This document shows, in pieces, positions 33,695-45,404 of a stretch of 64,000 bases of DNA. A program made the position numbers and the translations under genes. The DNA comes from Eutreptiella sp. 'Long Island Sound 2002' (taxonomy: Eukaryota > Euglenozoa > Euglenophyceae > Eutreptiales > Eutreptiaceae). Below the pieces are notes generated by a model. It had not been told where the DNA came from and made no database searches. It was given only the letters and a program-made list of their open reading frames with translations. Numbering within the stretch: position 1 is the stretch's first letter; every line of letters starts with the position of its first letter. The stretch is taken from contig OZ038389.1 of the NCBI GenBank assembly GCA_964036045.1, forward strand, positions 68,087,453 to 68,151,452, given 5' to 3'.

Positions 33695-33890
33695 GGTTAG
33701 GGACTCTCAATCCACGCTTTGTTGTGTGGCCCCTTCAGTTGAGGCTAGGGACTCGCAATCCATGCTTTGTTGCGTGGCCGCGTGAGTTGGGGTTAGGGAC
33801 TTTTCATCCCTGCTTTTTTGCGTGGCCCCTTGAGTTGGGGTTAGGGACTGTGAATCCATGATTTGTTGGCCCCTTGAGCTGGCCCCTCCA
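33695..33890 (+). repeat. 48-bp tandem repeat, four units
   Basis: The phrase TTAGGGACT...AATCCATGCTTTGTTG recurs with GGACT at 33,701, 33,749, 33,797 and 33,845, an exact 48-bp period. Units differ by substitutions. Confidence 0.8.
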
Positions 33891-34980
33891 GTCGGGGTCT
33901 AGGACTAGGTGCTTTTGCTTTTCGTCCTTGCATAGGGACCCTACGGTGCCTTCAGCGTGCTGGCCGGCGGGTATCGGCTCATCGCACCATTAGGTTTGGG
34001 GTGTTGTGCCCCCTTTTGCTTTGCACAGGGGGCCGTGCCAGACATACCCATTTCATATTGGCATTTTCTCTATTTCTCTTGCAATGGGCCGAGGCTTGTG
34101 TGTTGCACAGGTGGTGTAAGCGGGGAGAGGTGATGTACCCTTGTGGACTGTAGGCTGCGACCATCACCTCGAGTTGCTATGACCACAAGCAACACACTTG
34201 TTGGTGCCCACAAATGGTAAATAACATATCTAGGCAGTGCCGGGAGTAGTTGTCTTCGCTCATGGGCACTTATAAAAGTGTGCCATGGTCTGATGGGATG
34301 CATTTGTCCCGTCTCTTTGGCGATGGGAATTGCATATGGACACTGTGCAATTCCCTGTTGACCGCTGGTGCTTTATTCAGAACTCCATGGTGTTTGAGGA
34401 TGCCGTGGCGGTGGCCGTAGAAAACTGATGACTCGGGAGGGGGCAACAGGTAGCCAAGGTTCATCTTGTTGTCGGCCGAAGGGAGGCCTTTTGCAGCAAC
34501 GTGAACGCGGACTTGGACCCCAGAAAGGCCACACTCATGTAAGTGCGTGTTAGGTGCCAGTGGGGTTTGTGTTTGGCAGGAGGTGTGAGGGAGAAAGTTG
34601 AGGAGGCTTATTTTCAGTCAAAACACAAACCTTTCCGGATGGCCCGCAACTTGTGTGATACAGGCAATTGTCGGCAATTTACTCGATGTCATCTCCGGCG
34701 GTTGGTGAGTGTGCACGTCACGAACGTCAAGCGGGAGCACTTCGGTGCGGTGCACGCATGACACGTTCACAGTTGCACGAGTTGCTGCAAAACACCCCCC
34801 AGCATGCAACAAAGAACACCATGGACAGTACCATACTGCTACTCGAATCCACGAGGAAGACTCCGGACCAATTATGCATTGTGTATCGCACTTTGCAGTG
34901 GCTTCGTGCAGCACAACTCCATACTGCAGAGGCCACAAAAGAGCTGTGGGCCAATCTAGATAGCCGTTGGTGGCAACGGA
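33891..34980. other. Mostly gene-free; possible 5' part of the MULE
   Basis: 34,540-34,980 has short open frames (for example HKPFRMARNLCDTGNC, then QLHELLQNTPQHATKN) that could be the decayed N-terminal domain of the transposase just downstream. They switch frame and carry no diagnostic motif. Confidence 0.3.
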
Positions 34981-36204
34981 GAGATCATCTATGAAAAGAA
35001 CCGAATCCTGCTGCTGTGTACCCTCACTACGGCCCACACCATGGTGTTAATTGCTGTGGCCGTGGTTGGTACGGAGAACAAAGTTGCGCTGCGATTTTTT
35101 TTGCGGAAGGTGAAATAGGCCATTGAACACATGTATCTCGACTTCGACTGGGACGTTGATTATGTGATGAGCGATGGGGCCACAGGCATTAGCTCATCCG
35201 CCAAAAAGATATGGCCCGAGCTCAAAGTCTGGTTGCAATGCCTGTTTCATGTCATCCGTGATCTTACACCTAAGCTTAGGGCTTTAGTTGCAGACAAAGC
35301 CGTTCGGGCCGAACTCGGCAAGCACCTACAGACATTATCCTTTGCGCGGTCTTTCACAGTGTTTGTGGCGGGATGGGCCGCATTGCGTGCACAGTATTCT
35401 GCCTTTCCTGCATTCCTTGCTTATGTGCAGAAGGAGTGCATTGACCAGCGCACATATTGGTTCAATGGTGCCCTATCGCCGGGCATCCCCGCTGCCATGC
35501 CCTCCGAGCCTAGTGTCAAAATGCTGAAGTTTGAAAAGGAGCATCGCATGTCCATTTGAGCAGAATTTCTTGTCGATGGGATTCCTAACCTCGGCAAATG
35601 CTGGAGTGAGCATTCTTACGCTTTCACGGGCCGTGCCCCGGTTGCAGAATCGTGGATGTGGCAAGAAAGCCAAGTCATTCACAAGGCGACCACATTTCTT
35701 TATGCAAGAGATGCCCTTTTTTTTCGTCACGGGGAGAAGTCCAAAAAAAGGGGACGTAACGGCGAGCGGCTCAGGACATGCCCGCTTGTTGATGCCGCAG
35801 TAGTGGCGGCGTGGAATAAGACATTGCGAAAGATAGGGTGAGGCAAATGTGTGCAATTGGACGATTTTGTTGCTTTCATGTCAATCCACCGGGTCAACGC
35901 AGAGCGTTGCACTTGCCCAACGTATGGGACATATGCCATGTGTCAAGGCTTCCTTTTGTGGCACATTGTGAAGGTTCCAGGCTTCAAGGTTCCCACCCAG
36001 TACTCTTGGGAATTGATCGCCGAATAGCCCTTCAAGATGGGACGTGTGGAAAGCTTGGTCACTGCACGGGCAGAACCACCACAACAGTCTTCCTCAAAGA
36101 AAGCCCACAAGGAGGGCCTGAAACAACGAGGTCAGCGATGCAGTACGGATCGTGCAGCATTAGATGCGTCCGAGGATGCTGTGGCATGGTGGTGCATGCA
36201 GTGA
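34981..36204 (+). pseudogene. MULE-like transposase, one frame with four stops
   Basis: A single frame can be followed for over 400 codons. An N-terminal beta region (HTMVLIAVAVVGTENKV) is followed by the second catalytic Asp box (DYVMSDGATGI), CLFHVIRDL with its His, an alpha-helical insertion, and a SWIM-like CXC...C...H segment (CTCPTYGTYAMC, about 35,908-35,943). A basic tail ends at TGA 36,202-36,204. Internal stops are TAG 35,116, TGA 35,557, TGA 35,839 and TAG 36,025. No frameshift is needed. The first DDE Asp is not visible. It would be the transposase of a Mutator-like cut-and-paste element, now dead by point mutations, or possibly translated by readthrough. Confidence 0.6.
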
Positions 36205-36437
36205 GGGCGGGAGCCCTTGTTTGTGGGCAGCGTCTTTACTTATGGAGCAACCTGCCCGTCACGGTTGCCCCCCTGCAGGGCCGGACACTCAACTCATGGT
36301 TTGCAGTAGTGGTAGGAACGTATGAATGTTGAACCTCGCAGTTTGAGCACGGATGGAATCGTTACCTTGGCACACACACCTGACGTAGTTAAACAGTGAT
36401 TGGCAGCGGCACTTCATAGCCCACATGTGGTGTTTGC

Positions 36438-36956
36438 TTGACCACAGTGGAGTGCCCCATGCGAGGCTGCCTCCCTCTTGATGAGGATGCGTGGTTGTGC
36501 CGCAAGTGGAAAACGCAGGTTGATGTGGATTCCCTCCTGCAAGCCACCTTGCCCCCTGGTCGTGTTGAGGATGAGGTCGACTCGTACAAGGTGTTCGTAC
36601 TAGCTGGGATGGTGAGCGGGCTTTCAAATGCCACCACTCCAGGGTAAGATGTTGTGGTGCATGTCCTTGTCACTCCCTCCAACGTAGCCAGGCTGTTGAT
36701 TGCCGGCATTTCTGAGGAGAAGGATACTGCTGTCCCTGTGGCTCCAGGACGGATGGCGACCCGCTGCACGCCCGTGGATGAAACCAAGCCTTGTGTTGTG
36801 GGAGATTTGTTAAGCGACAAGGACATTGTTGCGTCGCTGAACGACAAGTTGTACCACAATGAGTTCGAGGAGCCACGGGCATGGACTATGGCGATGACAT
36901 ACATTTGTACCTGCGGCTCACTTGGAAATGTGAAGTTGGGGCTCAGTTGGGGCTAA
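36438..36956 (+). pseudogene. Unknown ORF with one in-frame TAA
   Basis: One frame from 36,438 to TAA at 36,954 is interrupted only by TAA at 36,645 (context ATTPG/DVVVHVLVTP). The product is acidic and hydrophilic, with a possible zinc-like CPMRGC near its start. I do not recognise it. It lies just downstream of the MULE-like transposase and may belong to the same element. Confidence 0.3.
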
Positions 36957-37067
36957 AACGGCTTATTTGGGGCTAAGTGGTGTTTTCCAAGGGGTTTCAT
37001 TTGAAAAGTTGTGGCTTTCGGGGATCCCAATCCCTAGTCCAAGAGGATTTGACCGGGGGTTTTTTTT

Positions 37068-37190
37068 TTACGGCTCAGTTGACGGAGCACCCCGGCTGAG
37101 CCGTCACTGAGCCGGCTCACTTATCTCTCACGTAGCTCTCACTGAGCGCGCCAATTGGCTCACTGAGCGCTCAGTGAGAGCTAATTGGGG
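37068..37190. repeat. Nested palindromes (TGAGC-type)
   Basis: CTCACTGAGCGCTCAGTGAG at 37,159-37,178 is a perfect 20-bp palindrome. It extends imperfectly to CCAATTGG on the left and CTAATTGG on the right (37,151-37,188). ACGGCTCAG (37,070-37,078) and CTGAGCCGT (37,096-37,104) form a second inverted repeat. This suggests a transposon terminus or a small foldback element. Confidence 0.65.
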
Positions 37191-37244
37191 TCTCACTCAG
37201 GGCTCACTGAACATGCACGGGCACAAATCTTCCATCATACGCAC

Positions 37245-38706
37245 TTACTTGGTCCTTTGTCGCAATGCACGTTCCACAATCCTCCTCACCATGTTCTCTC
37301 TCCCCTTCCTCTCCCGCCGGGCACGTGACCAAGGCGTGCACCGGCGTTGGAGCCCCCTTTGCTTGGTCACACCCCTACTCTCCACCTGCCAACCTTCGTT
37401 GCGGAGGTTATCATCTAGTGTGTGGTTGTCCACCACACATTGCAAGCCCGACCTATCGTTCAGCAAGCTGACCCCCGGACTTTTCCTAAGCAGCCGCTTC
37501 AGTCGCACATGGCTGCCCTCCAATGCAAAGCAACTAAAGTTTGCAATGGTCCCCCACCGTGCAACATACGCATACATGTGGTCAATCCACATGTGCGTCC
37601 ACAAGGTCTTCCCCCATCCCAGGTCAAGGTGCCTTGCCCCCTTGGTCACTTGGCGTTGCAGCAAGGCACGTTATTCTGCACCACTCAGAAAATCGTCCTT
37701 TCGGGCCACCTCGGCCATGGCAGCAAACACCTCCCACCACTCCGTGCACACATCACTCCATGGCTTGCCCCCCACCTGATGGTTACCGATCACCGGTGCA
37801 ACCAGCTGCAACAGGGGGCCTGACAACCGGGCCTTGACAAATTGCGCAGCAGCCTGCAGCTCAAGGCGCACTTGTCCTTTGGCATTTGCCTTGTCCGCCC
37901 CCCACTTTCCAGGCCGCACCGTGCGGGCCCCTTTCCGTGCCCCGTTCTACATGCGCACCGAAGTCAGGAACACGGCAGTCCGCCGGCATGTCATGAAACA
38001 CCCCCGTCAGACGTCCATAGCCCTTGATTCCTTCTAGGGCCACCTCTTGTCCTCTGAACTTGCGCAAAACTGTTTCACGGTTTGCGCCGCAGCAGTGTCA
38101 CACATCATGGCCTCGGGGCTCTTCTTGGTGAAGCCGTCCCCGCCGGCCAGCATGATGTGGGCCTTGCCATCGGCCCGCATGCGGCAATTGCAGTGCCGTA
38201 GCCGCGCGGAGCTAAGTATCGAAGTCACACTCCGATTGCATGCTGTACACCGTGGCCCACATCTCGCTACCCTCGAAGAGCCACCAACTGGCAAGCTGTG
38301 TGGGCCCACAACTTGGTGCAGCCACGGCACAGTGCACATAGGCCCGATTCCACCGGTTGGTGCCGTCAACGCCGAGGGTCACCGAAGTGTTGCGCTCCAT
38401 GCCCAGTTGCAAGGCCTTTGGTGTGCGTACGGCTCGCGCTTCATACAGCAGGGCTACCCTCTCAGCAATATTGCAGTACTGCTTGTTGACCGGGGCAATG
38501 CCCAGCCCCAAGTAGCCCGCGCGTACATCACTGGCCCGGGGTGCCTGCACCGGGGGGTAAGCGACCGGGGACCCGATGGCTAAGTCGGCGAGTGATGGGC
38601 CCACAGGCCCCCGACCCTTGTCAACGGCGGCGGCCCTCTTGGCGCCCGCGGCTGTCACCATCGTGGGCCCTGCTGCTGATGCCCCCGGAACCGGCTCATT
38701 CGTCAC
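37245..38706 (-). pseudogene. Transposase-like gene of unknown family, decayed
   Basis: On the minus strand, reading 38,706 to 38,212, a frame begins MTNEPVPGASAAGP and includes LGVDGTNRWNRAYVHCAV. The frame then changes (GGDGFTKKSPEAMMCDT at about 38,150) and again at about 38,060. A final frame runs from 37,919 to 37,245 with one TAA (37,665-37,667) and contains WTHMWIDHMYAYVARWG followed by FALEGSHVRLKRLL. The Asp-rich start and the distal aromatic/His/Glu helix are reminiscent of DDE-type transposases, but I cannot name the family. The first 315 nt or so are duplicated at 63,580-63,895. Confidence 0.4.
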
Positions 38707-38811
38707 TTACGCCATTTGCGGTTGCCGTCGAAGCGGAGGGCGTGAGGTAGAACCGCTGGCACTTTCGCTAGGGGCCGCGAACCTTACAGGGCGTTGACTC
38801 TGTGTCTTGCT
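38391..38811. repeat. Left member of a near-identical long repeat
   Basis: Base-by-base comparison shows this segment recurs at 63,580-64,000 with two substitutions seen in 421 bp. It covers the 5' end of the minus-strand transposase-like gene and its upstream region. The right copy runs to the edge of the window, so the true length is longer. Confidence 0.9.
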
Positions 38812-40069
38812 GCCGTTTGCATCAACCAGAGGTTCGTGCAGGGGGAATCGAGCCTGCAAATGGAGGCAGGGATGGGGTGGGATGGTAGTGTGTCCAACAC
38901 CTGCCAAACACATCGCCACGCCGACCCTATGTGTCAGCGGCCTGTGCCACAGGCTCCGCGAGCTGGACTCGGAGCCACGCCAGCCACCACTGACCCATCC
39001 GAGACCGGCAGGTGAAGTTTCCATACCCTCACTCCTTGGGGACCTTGGTCGGCGTCACGTCCGGAGCTTCCGGCCCACACTCACGCACACACACACACAC
39101 TCCATGTCATTCAATGGTCCTGACCGGGGGGCATGGCGTGCCCCACGCAAAGCAATCAGTGGAGTATCCGCGCTCACCTGCAAGCAGTGGCGGTCACTGC
39201 AGGTCCCACACCGTGTCGAAGCGGCTGAGGCACACAGGCGGCGGTGCACAGTCCGAGACATGATGCACAAGGTTAGGGCCAACCCACTGGACCACAGGAC
39301 GAGGTCTGCAGGTATTGAGACTGGTGAGGTTTGCCTGAGGACATGACACTCACCGCGGCTCCGGGTGTGTAGCACTTGGTACGGCAGTGGTACCGCTGCC
39401 CCATCCGGATCGCACCTTCCCCAGGGGAGGCATGTGCCGAAGCGGTTCCTGGTGGTGGAGGCCCCCTGTTCAGGGCCATCCGACGCGGGCGGGGGGAGGG
39501 GGGTTGTACCCCATTTTGTAATTATTCGCGAGATTTCACTGTTTTCCCGTGTTTTCACAGTCATCTATGTAGATTTGAAGGCCTATGGCTAACGCCTTAG
39601 AACAGTTTAAGCAACTTAAACCGACTCACGAAATGTTCGATTCTTGCAGAAATTGCGGTGCTTTGCAAGGGCTCCACGAAAACGCTTCAGTAGGGGGTCG
39701 TTCCCCTGCTTTCGTGGCGTGCTGGGGGCCGAGGCGTGGCCGGCCAAGGCGGTGGCGCGGCTCGCTGGGGCCGCGGTCGCAACGCCTCGCGCGCCCTCCC
39801 GAGAGTAGGGCCAAAACGATGGCCTTCGGCCAGGGAGTGGTTGTCATGGGGGGCTAACACTCCTGTCCTGCGGTGCAAAGCGGGGCAACCATGACAACCG
39901 CTCTTACACACCAACCCCCCTTTTTTTTGTAGCGCAAAAGAGACGCCAAGACGGGAAAGCGGAACGTTGCGTGCCCCAAATCACTTAGCAAAGTGCATGC
40001 AATAGGAGTAGGGGACTTGTGCGCGCCCCAACACCAACCAAAGAGTGAGTGGCATATGCCGCCATGCAT
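38812..40069. other. Gene-free stretch
   Basis: Contains a (CA)n run at about 39,080-39,100 and short ORFs in conflicting frames. One begins MANALEQFKQLKPTHEMF at 39,585 and has a CX2C pair, but it becomes low-complexity within 40 codons. Nothing else is supported. Confidence 0.35.
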
Positions 40070-40800
40070 GCATTAAGACACGCTTACTCTTGGGCGTCGC
40101 AAAAAACAAAGAGTCCAAGACAAAGGGAATAAGTAGCGAGGGAGTCCCAAGGTACAACGAGTAAGTACCTTGTACCGCTTTGCATGCATTAAGACACGCT
40201 TACTCTTGGGCGTCGCAAAAAACAAAGAGTCCACAAACCGTGCCTCCCGCCCCCTAACACGCCGTATAGGTAAAGAAAAACGCAACACGAGCGGCGCGTA
40301 AACACCGAATAAATGGATAACTAACACGCCACACCCTCCGACTTGCACGCTTCCTCTTCCTTTGTCCTTCTCCATGTACCTCCCCACCCACCTTTGAGCC
40401 CATTAAGACACGCTTACTCTTGGGCGTCGCAAAAAACAAAGAGTCCAAGACATAAAGAATAAGTAGCATAGCATGAATGCATTAAACGAACACGCCTACT
40501 CTTGGGCGTCGCAAAATACAAAGAGTCCGCAAACCAACGGTTAAGTAGCATATGCCGCCATGCAAGCATTAAGACACGCTTACTCTTGGGCGTCGCAAAA
40601 AACAAAGAGTCCAAGACATGAAGAATAAGTAGCATAGCATGAATGCATTGAACAAACGCGCCTACTCTTGGGCGCCGCAAAATGCAAAGAGTCCGCAAAC
40701 CAACGCGTAAATAGCATACACCGCCATGCATGCATTAAGACACGCTTACTCTTGGGCGTCGCCAAAATCAGAGAGTCCAAAACGGGAAGAATAAATCAGA
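40070..40800. repeat. Dispersed-to-tandem repeat of about 83 bp
   Basis: The core TACTCTTGGGCGTCGCAAAA occurs at 40,085, 40,201, 40,415, 40,497, 40,581, 40,663 and 40,747; the last five are 82-84 bp apart. Each core is followed by CAAAGAGTCC, so ACTCTT...AAGAGT can form a short hairpin. Two alternating spacer types (AAGACATAAAGAATAAGTAG and CGCAAACCAACG) suggest a higher-order dimer. It abuts the minisatellite. Confidence 0.75.
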
Positions 40801-40929
40801 CGCCATAGGAAGCAATGTGTAAAGAAAAATGTTTCCGCAAAAACAAAGAGTCCGCAACGACGCGGCCACGGTATGGCACACGCGAGCACGCACCCACACC
40901 CACACCGCACACACCACGCAACACACCGA

Positions 40930-43130
40930 GCACGCGCACTGGTGAACAGGGGCCGGGAGGCCCAGGACACCGCACACGCAACACCGCACACCGGACACCA
41001 CACACACGGCAACACACCGCGAGACCGGAGAACACGAACCAAGTGTCCCAGGACACCACACGCACAACACAACACGCACCACACGAGCGCAAAAGGGCCA
41101 AACGGCACACGCAACACCACGCACAGAGCGTGCACACCGGTGAACAGGAGCCGGGAGACCCAGGACACCGTACACACAACACCACACACAGAGCGTGCAC
41201 ACCGGTGAACACGAGCCAAAAGGCCCAGGACACCGCACACGCACCACCACACACAGAGCGTGCACACCGGTGAACGGGAGCCGGGAGGCCCAGGACGCCG
41301 TACACGCACCACCACACGCAAAGCGTGCACACCGGTGGACAGGAGCCGGGGGGCCCAGGACACCGCACACGCACACAGAGCGTGCACACCGGTGAACAGG
41401 AGCCGGGAGGCCCAGGACACCGTACACACAGCACCACACGCAGAGCGTGCACACCGGTGAACAGGAGCCGGGAGGCCCAGGACACCGTACACACAGCACC
41501 ACACGCAGAGCGTGCACACCGGTGAACAGGAGCCGGGAGGCCCAGGACACCGTACACGCAACACCACACGCAGAGCGTGCACACCGGTGAACAGGAGCCG
41601 GGGGGCCCAGGACACCGTACACGCAGAGCCTGCACACCGGTGAACAGGAGCCGGGAGGCCCAGGACACCGCACACGAACCACCACACACAGAGCGTGCAC
41701 ACCGGTGAACGGGAGCCGGGAGGCCCAGGACGCCGTACACGCACCACCACACACGAAGCGTGCACACCGGTGAACAGGAGCCGGGGGGCCCAGGACACCG
41801 CACACGCACACAGAGCGTGCACACCAGTGAACAGGAGCCGGGAGGCCCAGGACACCGTACACGCAACACCAGACGCAGGGCGTGCGCACCGGTGAACAGG
41901 AGCCGGGAGGCCCAGGACACCGTACACACAGCACCACACGCAGAGCGTGCACACCGGTGAACAGGAGCCGGGAGGCCCAGGACACCGTACACGCAACACC
42001 ACACGCAGAGCGTGCACACCGGTGAACAGGAGCCGGGGGGCCCAGGACACCGTACACGCAGAGCGTGCACACCGGTGAACAGGAGCCGGGAGGCCCAGGA
42101 AACCGTACACGCGACACCACACGCAGGGCGTGCACACCGGTGAACAGGAGCCGGGGGGCCCAGGACACCGTACACGCAACACCACACGCAGGGCGTGCGC
42201 ACCGGTGAACAGGAGCCGGTAGGCCCAGGACACCGTACACACAGCACCACACGCAGAGCGTGCACACCGGTGAACAGGAGCCGGGAGGCCCAGGACACCG
42301 TACACGCGACACCACACGCAGGGCGTGCACACCGGTGAACAGGAGCCGGGGGGCCCAGGACACCGTACACACAACGCCACACGCAGGGCGTGCACGCCGG
42401 TGAACAGGAGCCAGGGAGCCCAGGACACCGTGCACGCAACACCACACACAGGGCGTGCGCACCGGTGAACAGGAGCCGGGAGGCCCAGGACACCGTACGC
42501 GCAACACCACGCACAGGGCGTGCACACCGGTGAACAGGAGCCGGGAGGCCCAGGACACCGTACACACAACACCACACGCAGGGCGTGCGCACCGATGAAC
42601 AGGAGCCGGGGAGCCCAGGACACCGTACACGCAACACCACACACAGGGCGTGCACGCCGGCGAACAGGAGCCGGGAGGCCCAGGACGCCGTACACGCAAC
42701 ACCACACACAGAGCGTGCACACCGGTGAACAGGAGCCGGGAGGCCCAGGACGCCGTACACGCAACGCCACACGCAGAGCGTGCGCACCGGTGAACAGGAG
42801 CCGGGGGGCCCAGGACACCGTACACGCAACACCACGCACAGAGCGTGCACACCGGTGAACAGGAGCCGGGAGGCCCAGGACACCGTAAACGCAACACCAC
42901 ACACAGAACGTGCACACCGGTGAACAGGAGCCGGGAGGCCCAGGACGCCGTACACGCGACACCACACGCAGGGCGTGCACACCGGTGAACAGGAGCCGGG
43001 AGGCCCAGGACGCCGTACACGCGACACCACACGCAGGGCGTGCACACCGGTGAACAGGAGCCGGGGGGCCCAGGACACCGTACACACAACACCACACACG
43101 GAGCGTGCACACCGGTGAACAGGAGCCAAG
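40930..43130. repeat. 65-bp minisatellite array, about 30 units
   Basis: The unit begins CACACCGGTGAACAGGAGCC and continues GGGAGGCCCAGGACACCGTA, then CACGCAACACCACACGCAGAGCGTG. Units start at 41,133, 41,198, 41,263, 41,328, 41,385, 41,450 and so on. Most are 65 bp, with some 57-bp variants lacking ACACCACA. Units before 41,133 are degenerate. Because 65 is not a multiple of three and the minus strand lacks stops in the unit, all three minus frames stay open for over 800 codons. This is an artefact, not evidence of a gene. Confidence 0.9.
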
Positions 43131-43640
43131 CGGCGCGGCACACCACACGAGCAACCCGCCCCCAAAACGAACCCAGCCCACGCCGCCCTGCAGGAAAGAA
43201 ACACCATGTCAGACCGCCAAGACCAACCGACCGGCCAAGGCCAACCCAGCGGGTACGAAGAGGGTGGGCAGGCAGGGCAGGCCGGCGAAGAGGGATAGAG
43301 GGACAAGGCGTGGTAAACGAGAGGAGGGGTCCGAACCCCCCCCCCCCCAACGTGCACACACCCCACTGCCGCGCGCCGGGCCACAGCCGGGCACCAACAG
43401 GGCCCGCCATGGAGCCAAACGGGCCCGCCAGAGAGAGGGTGTGTCCCCGCGCCTGCGCAGCAGCACGCCCGGGCAAGGAGCGCGCGCCACACACAGGCCA
43501 AGCAGGGCACACACGCAGCACCGCACGCCAGCACGCACCACGGCACAAAAACACGACACCACCACGGCAAACACCCACACCGGACGACGAACGAGCCGCC
43601 AAGAACAAGTCCAAGCCCCGCAGTCCCCACAGCGCGACAG
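43131..43640. other. Leader between the two tandem arrays
   Basis: C/A-rich, T-poor sequence with a C-tract at 43,338-43,349. Open frames exist on both strands because of composition. No motif is recognised. Confidence 0.4.
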
Positions 43641-43991
43641 CCGCCGTCCGGATGGACGTGTGTGCGCCCGGCAGTGAGCCCAGCCCCTGCCGGCTACGAA
43701 CCAGCCGCCGTCCGGATGGACGTGTGTGCGCCCGGCAGTGAACCCAGCCCCTGCCGGCTACGAAACAGCCGCCGTCCGGATGGACGTGTGTGCGCCCGGC
43801 GGTGAACCCACCCCCTGCCGGCTACGAAACAGCCGCCGTCCGGACGGACGTGTGTGCGCCCGGCAGTGAACCCAGCCCCTGCCGGCTACGAAACAGCCGC
43901 CGTCCGGAGGGACGTGTGTGCGCCCGGCAGTGAACCCAGCCCCTGCCGGCTACGGAGCAGCCGCCGTCCGGAGGGACGCGTGAGCACCCGG
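43641..43991. repeat. 64-bp tandem repeat, about 5.5 units
   Basis: Units start with CCGCCGTCCGG at 43,641, 43,705, 43,769, 43,833, 43,897 and 43,961, an exact 64-bp period. Each contains GTGTGTGCGCCCGGCAGTGA and CCCCTGCCGGCTACG. Divergence between units is low. Confidence 0.9.
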
Positions 43992-44039
43992 CGCCACCTG
44001 CCGGACGGGCTACCGGACCACCGGGCCCGCGCCACCCGG

Positions 44040-45397
44040 AGGGGTGAGTGCTCAGTTATTGCAAACCACAGGCCCAATGGTACCACACCCAACACCACCC
44101 GCAAGGACACACCATCACCACCACCAAGCACGCCCACCCGCCACCACAGACCCAGGGCCCGTCATCAGGGCCACCCGCCGACACCACAACCACCAAGCAG
44201 TCCAGCCACAACCACCACCACCACCCGCCACCGGCCGCCCACAACATCACCAACAACACCCTCCCCCCCGGCAGCACGCGCGACGCGTTCGCAAAGCACA
44301 CCACCATCCGCCCCGCACCACACCTGCCACACCCCCACACTCCACACCACCCACACCGGAAACCGCCAACACCACCGTCCCACCCGTACCACCTGCAGCA
44401 CCGTCACCATCGACGTCACCAGCGGCACCACCATCACGCCCGACTGCACCGCGCGAACGACACGCCCACAACCAACACCCAACCCCAAACACCCACACCG
44501 ACACCACCCACGCCGACCAGACCCCACAACACCCACGCAACGCACACACCGGCCACGCTCCACCAGACAACACAAACCACCACACGCACGGCAACAGCGC
44601 ACCCGACGCCCGCAGACCCCCCGCAGCCCGCGCCACGTACACACCAACACGCACACCCGCACCCGACCACGCCCACCAAGCACCCGGCGCACCGACTACC
44701 ACACGCACAGACAACCGCCCAACGCCGGCACCGACTCCGCGGGCAGACAGGCAGACAAACCACCCCGTCGGCATCACCAACAGCACCATCACCCAAGCCA
44801 CCACCTGCGGCACCAACGCCACCATCGCCCGTTGCACCAACGGCAAACCCCCCTCCGGCCCCCCACCAACCGTTCCCAACGCGTCACCTACGGCACACAC
44901 CGGCCTCACCGTCACCCAGTGCATCGCCTACGTCACCCTCGCCATCGGCACCACCGACGACACCACCGCCCACAGCACCCCCGGCAACACCCTACGTAGG
45001 GACAGTACCAGCGGCGCCACCAGCCGGCACACCACCTGCAACACCCACATTAACATCGCCACCACCCATGACATCACCCACAGCACCCTCACCATCGACG
45101 TCACCGGCAGCACCCTCACCGCCGGCACCACCAGTCGCGCCACCACCCACTACACCACTTACAGCGACCACCGGAGCCGCAGGCCCCCCAAACGCCCGCC
45201 CCGTCACCTATGACACCAACAGCGTCACCAACCCCGTCGCCGCCCGGCGCGTCACCCGAAGCACCCACGTCAACAACACAGACCCGTTTCGACGCCTACA
45301 GCACCCCCCCGTAGGCGTCACCAGCATCTCCTCCACCAATTGCATCGCCCACGGTGCCCCAGCCCAACCCACTGCACCTTCGAGGTTTGAGGTTTGA
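44040..45397. other. CA/CC-rich low-complexity tract
   Basis: Very T-poor sequence dominated by ACC, CAC and CCA words, with GTCACC/GCACCACC near-repeats at 44,740-45,200. Two overlapping frames (44,044-45,213 and 44,048-45,397) remain open, giving His/Thr/Pro-rich or Pro/Ser/Thr-rich products. Composition alone could explain both, so I do not call a gene. Confidence 0.45.
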
Positions 45398-45404
45398 GGT
45401 TTGA
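45382..45404 (+). repeat. (GAGGTTT)3 heptamer at a composition boundary
   Basis: Three tandem GAGGTTT units followed by GATTTTG. It marks the switch from C/A-rich to G/T-rich DNA. Confidence 0.7.

Noticed and set aside
39585-39857. ORF beginning MANALEQFKQLKPTHEMF with a CX2C pair
   Set aside because: The N-terminus looks protein-like, but the rest is Arg/Gly/Pro low-complexity and no family or neighbour supports it.
40930-43130. CRISPR-like array
   Set aside because: The whole 65-bp unit is conserved with no unique spacers, and the context is eukaryotic.
40746-43630. Minus-strand ORFs of 811, 944 and 948 codons
   Set aside because: They are three frames of the same 65-bp minisatellite plus T-poor flanks. 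The peptides are shifted repeats of each other, and no frame is favoured.
44044-45397. His/Thr/Pro-rich ORFs of 389 and 449 codons
   Set aside because: Two overlapping frames stay open through the same low-complexity CA/CC-rich tract. The lack of T explains the absence of stops, and no domain is seen.
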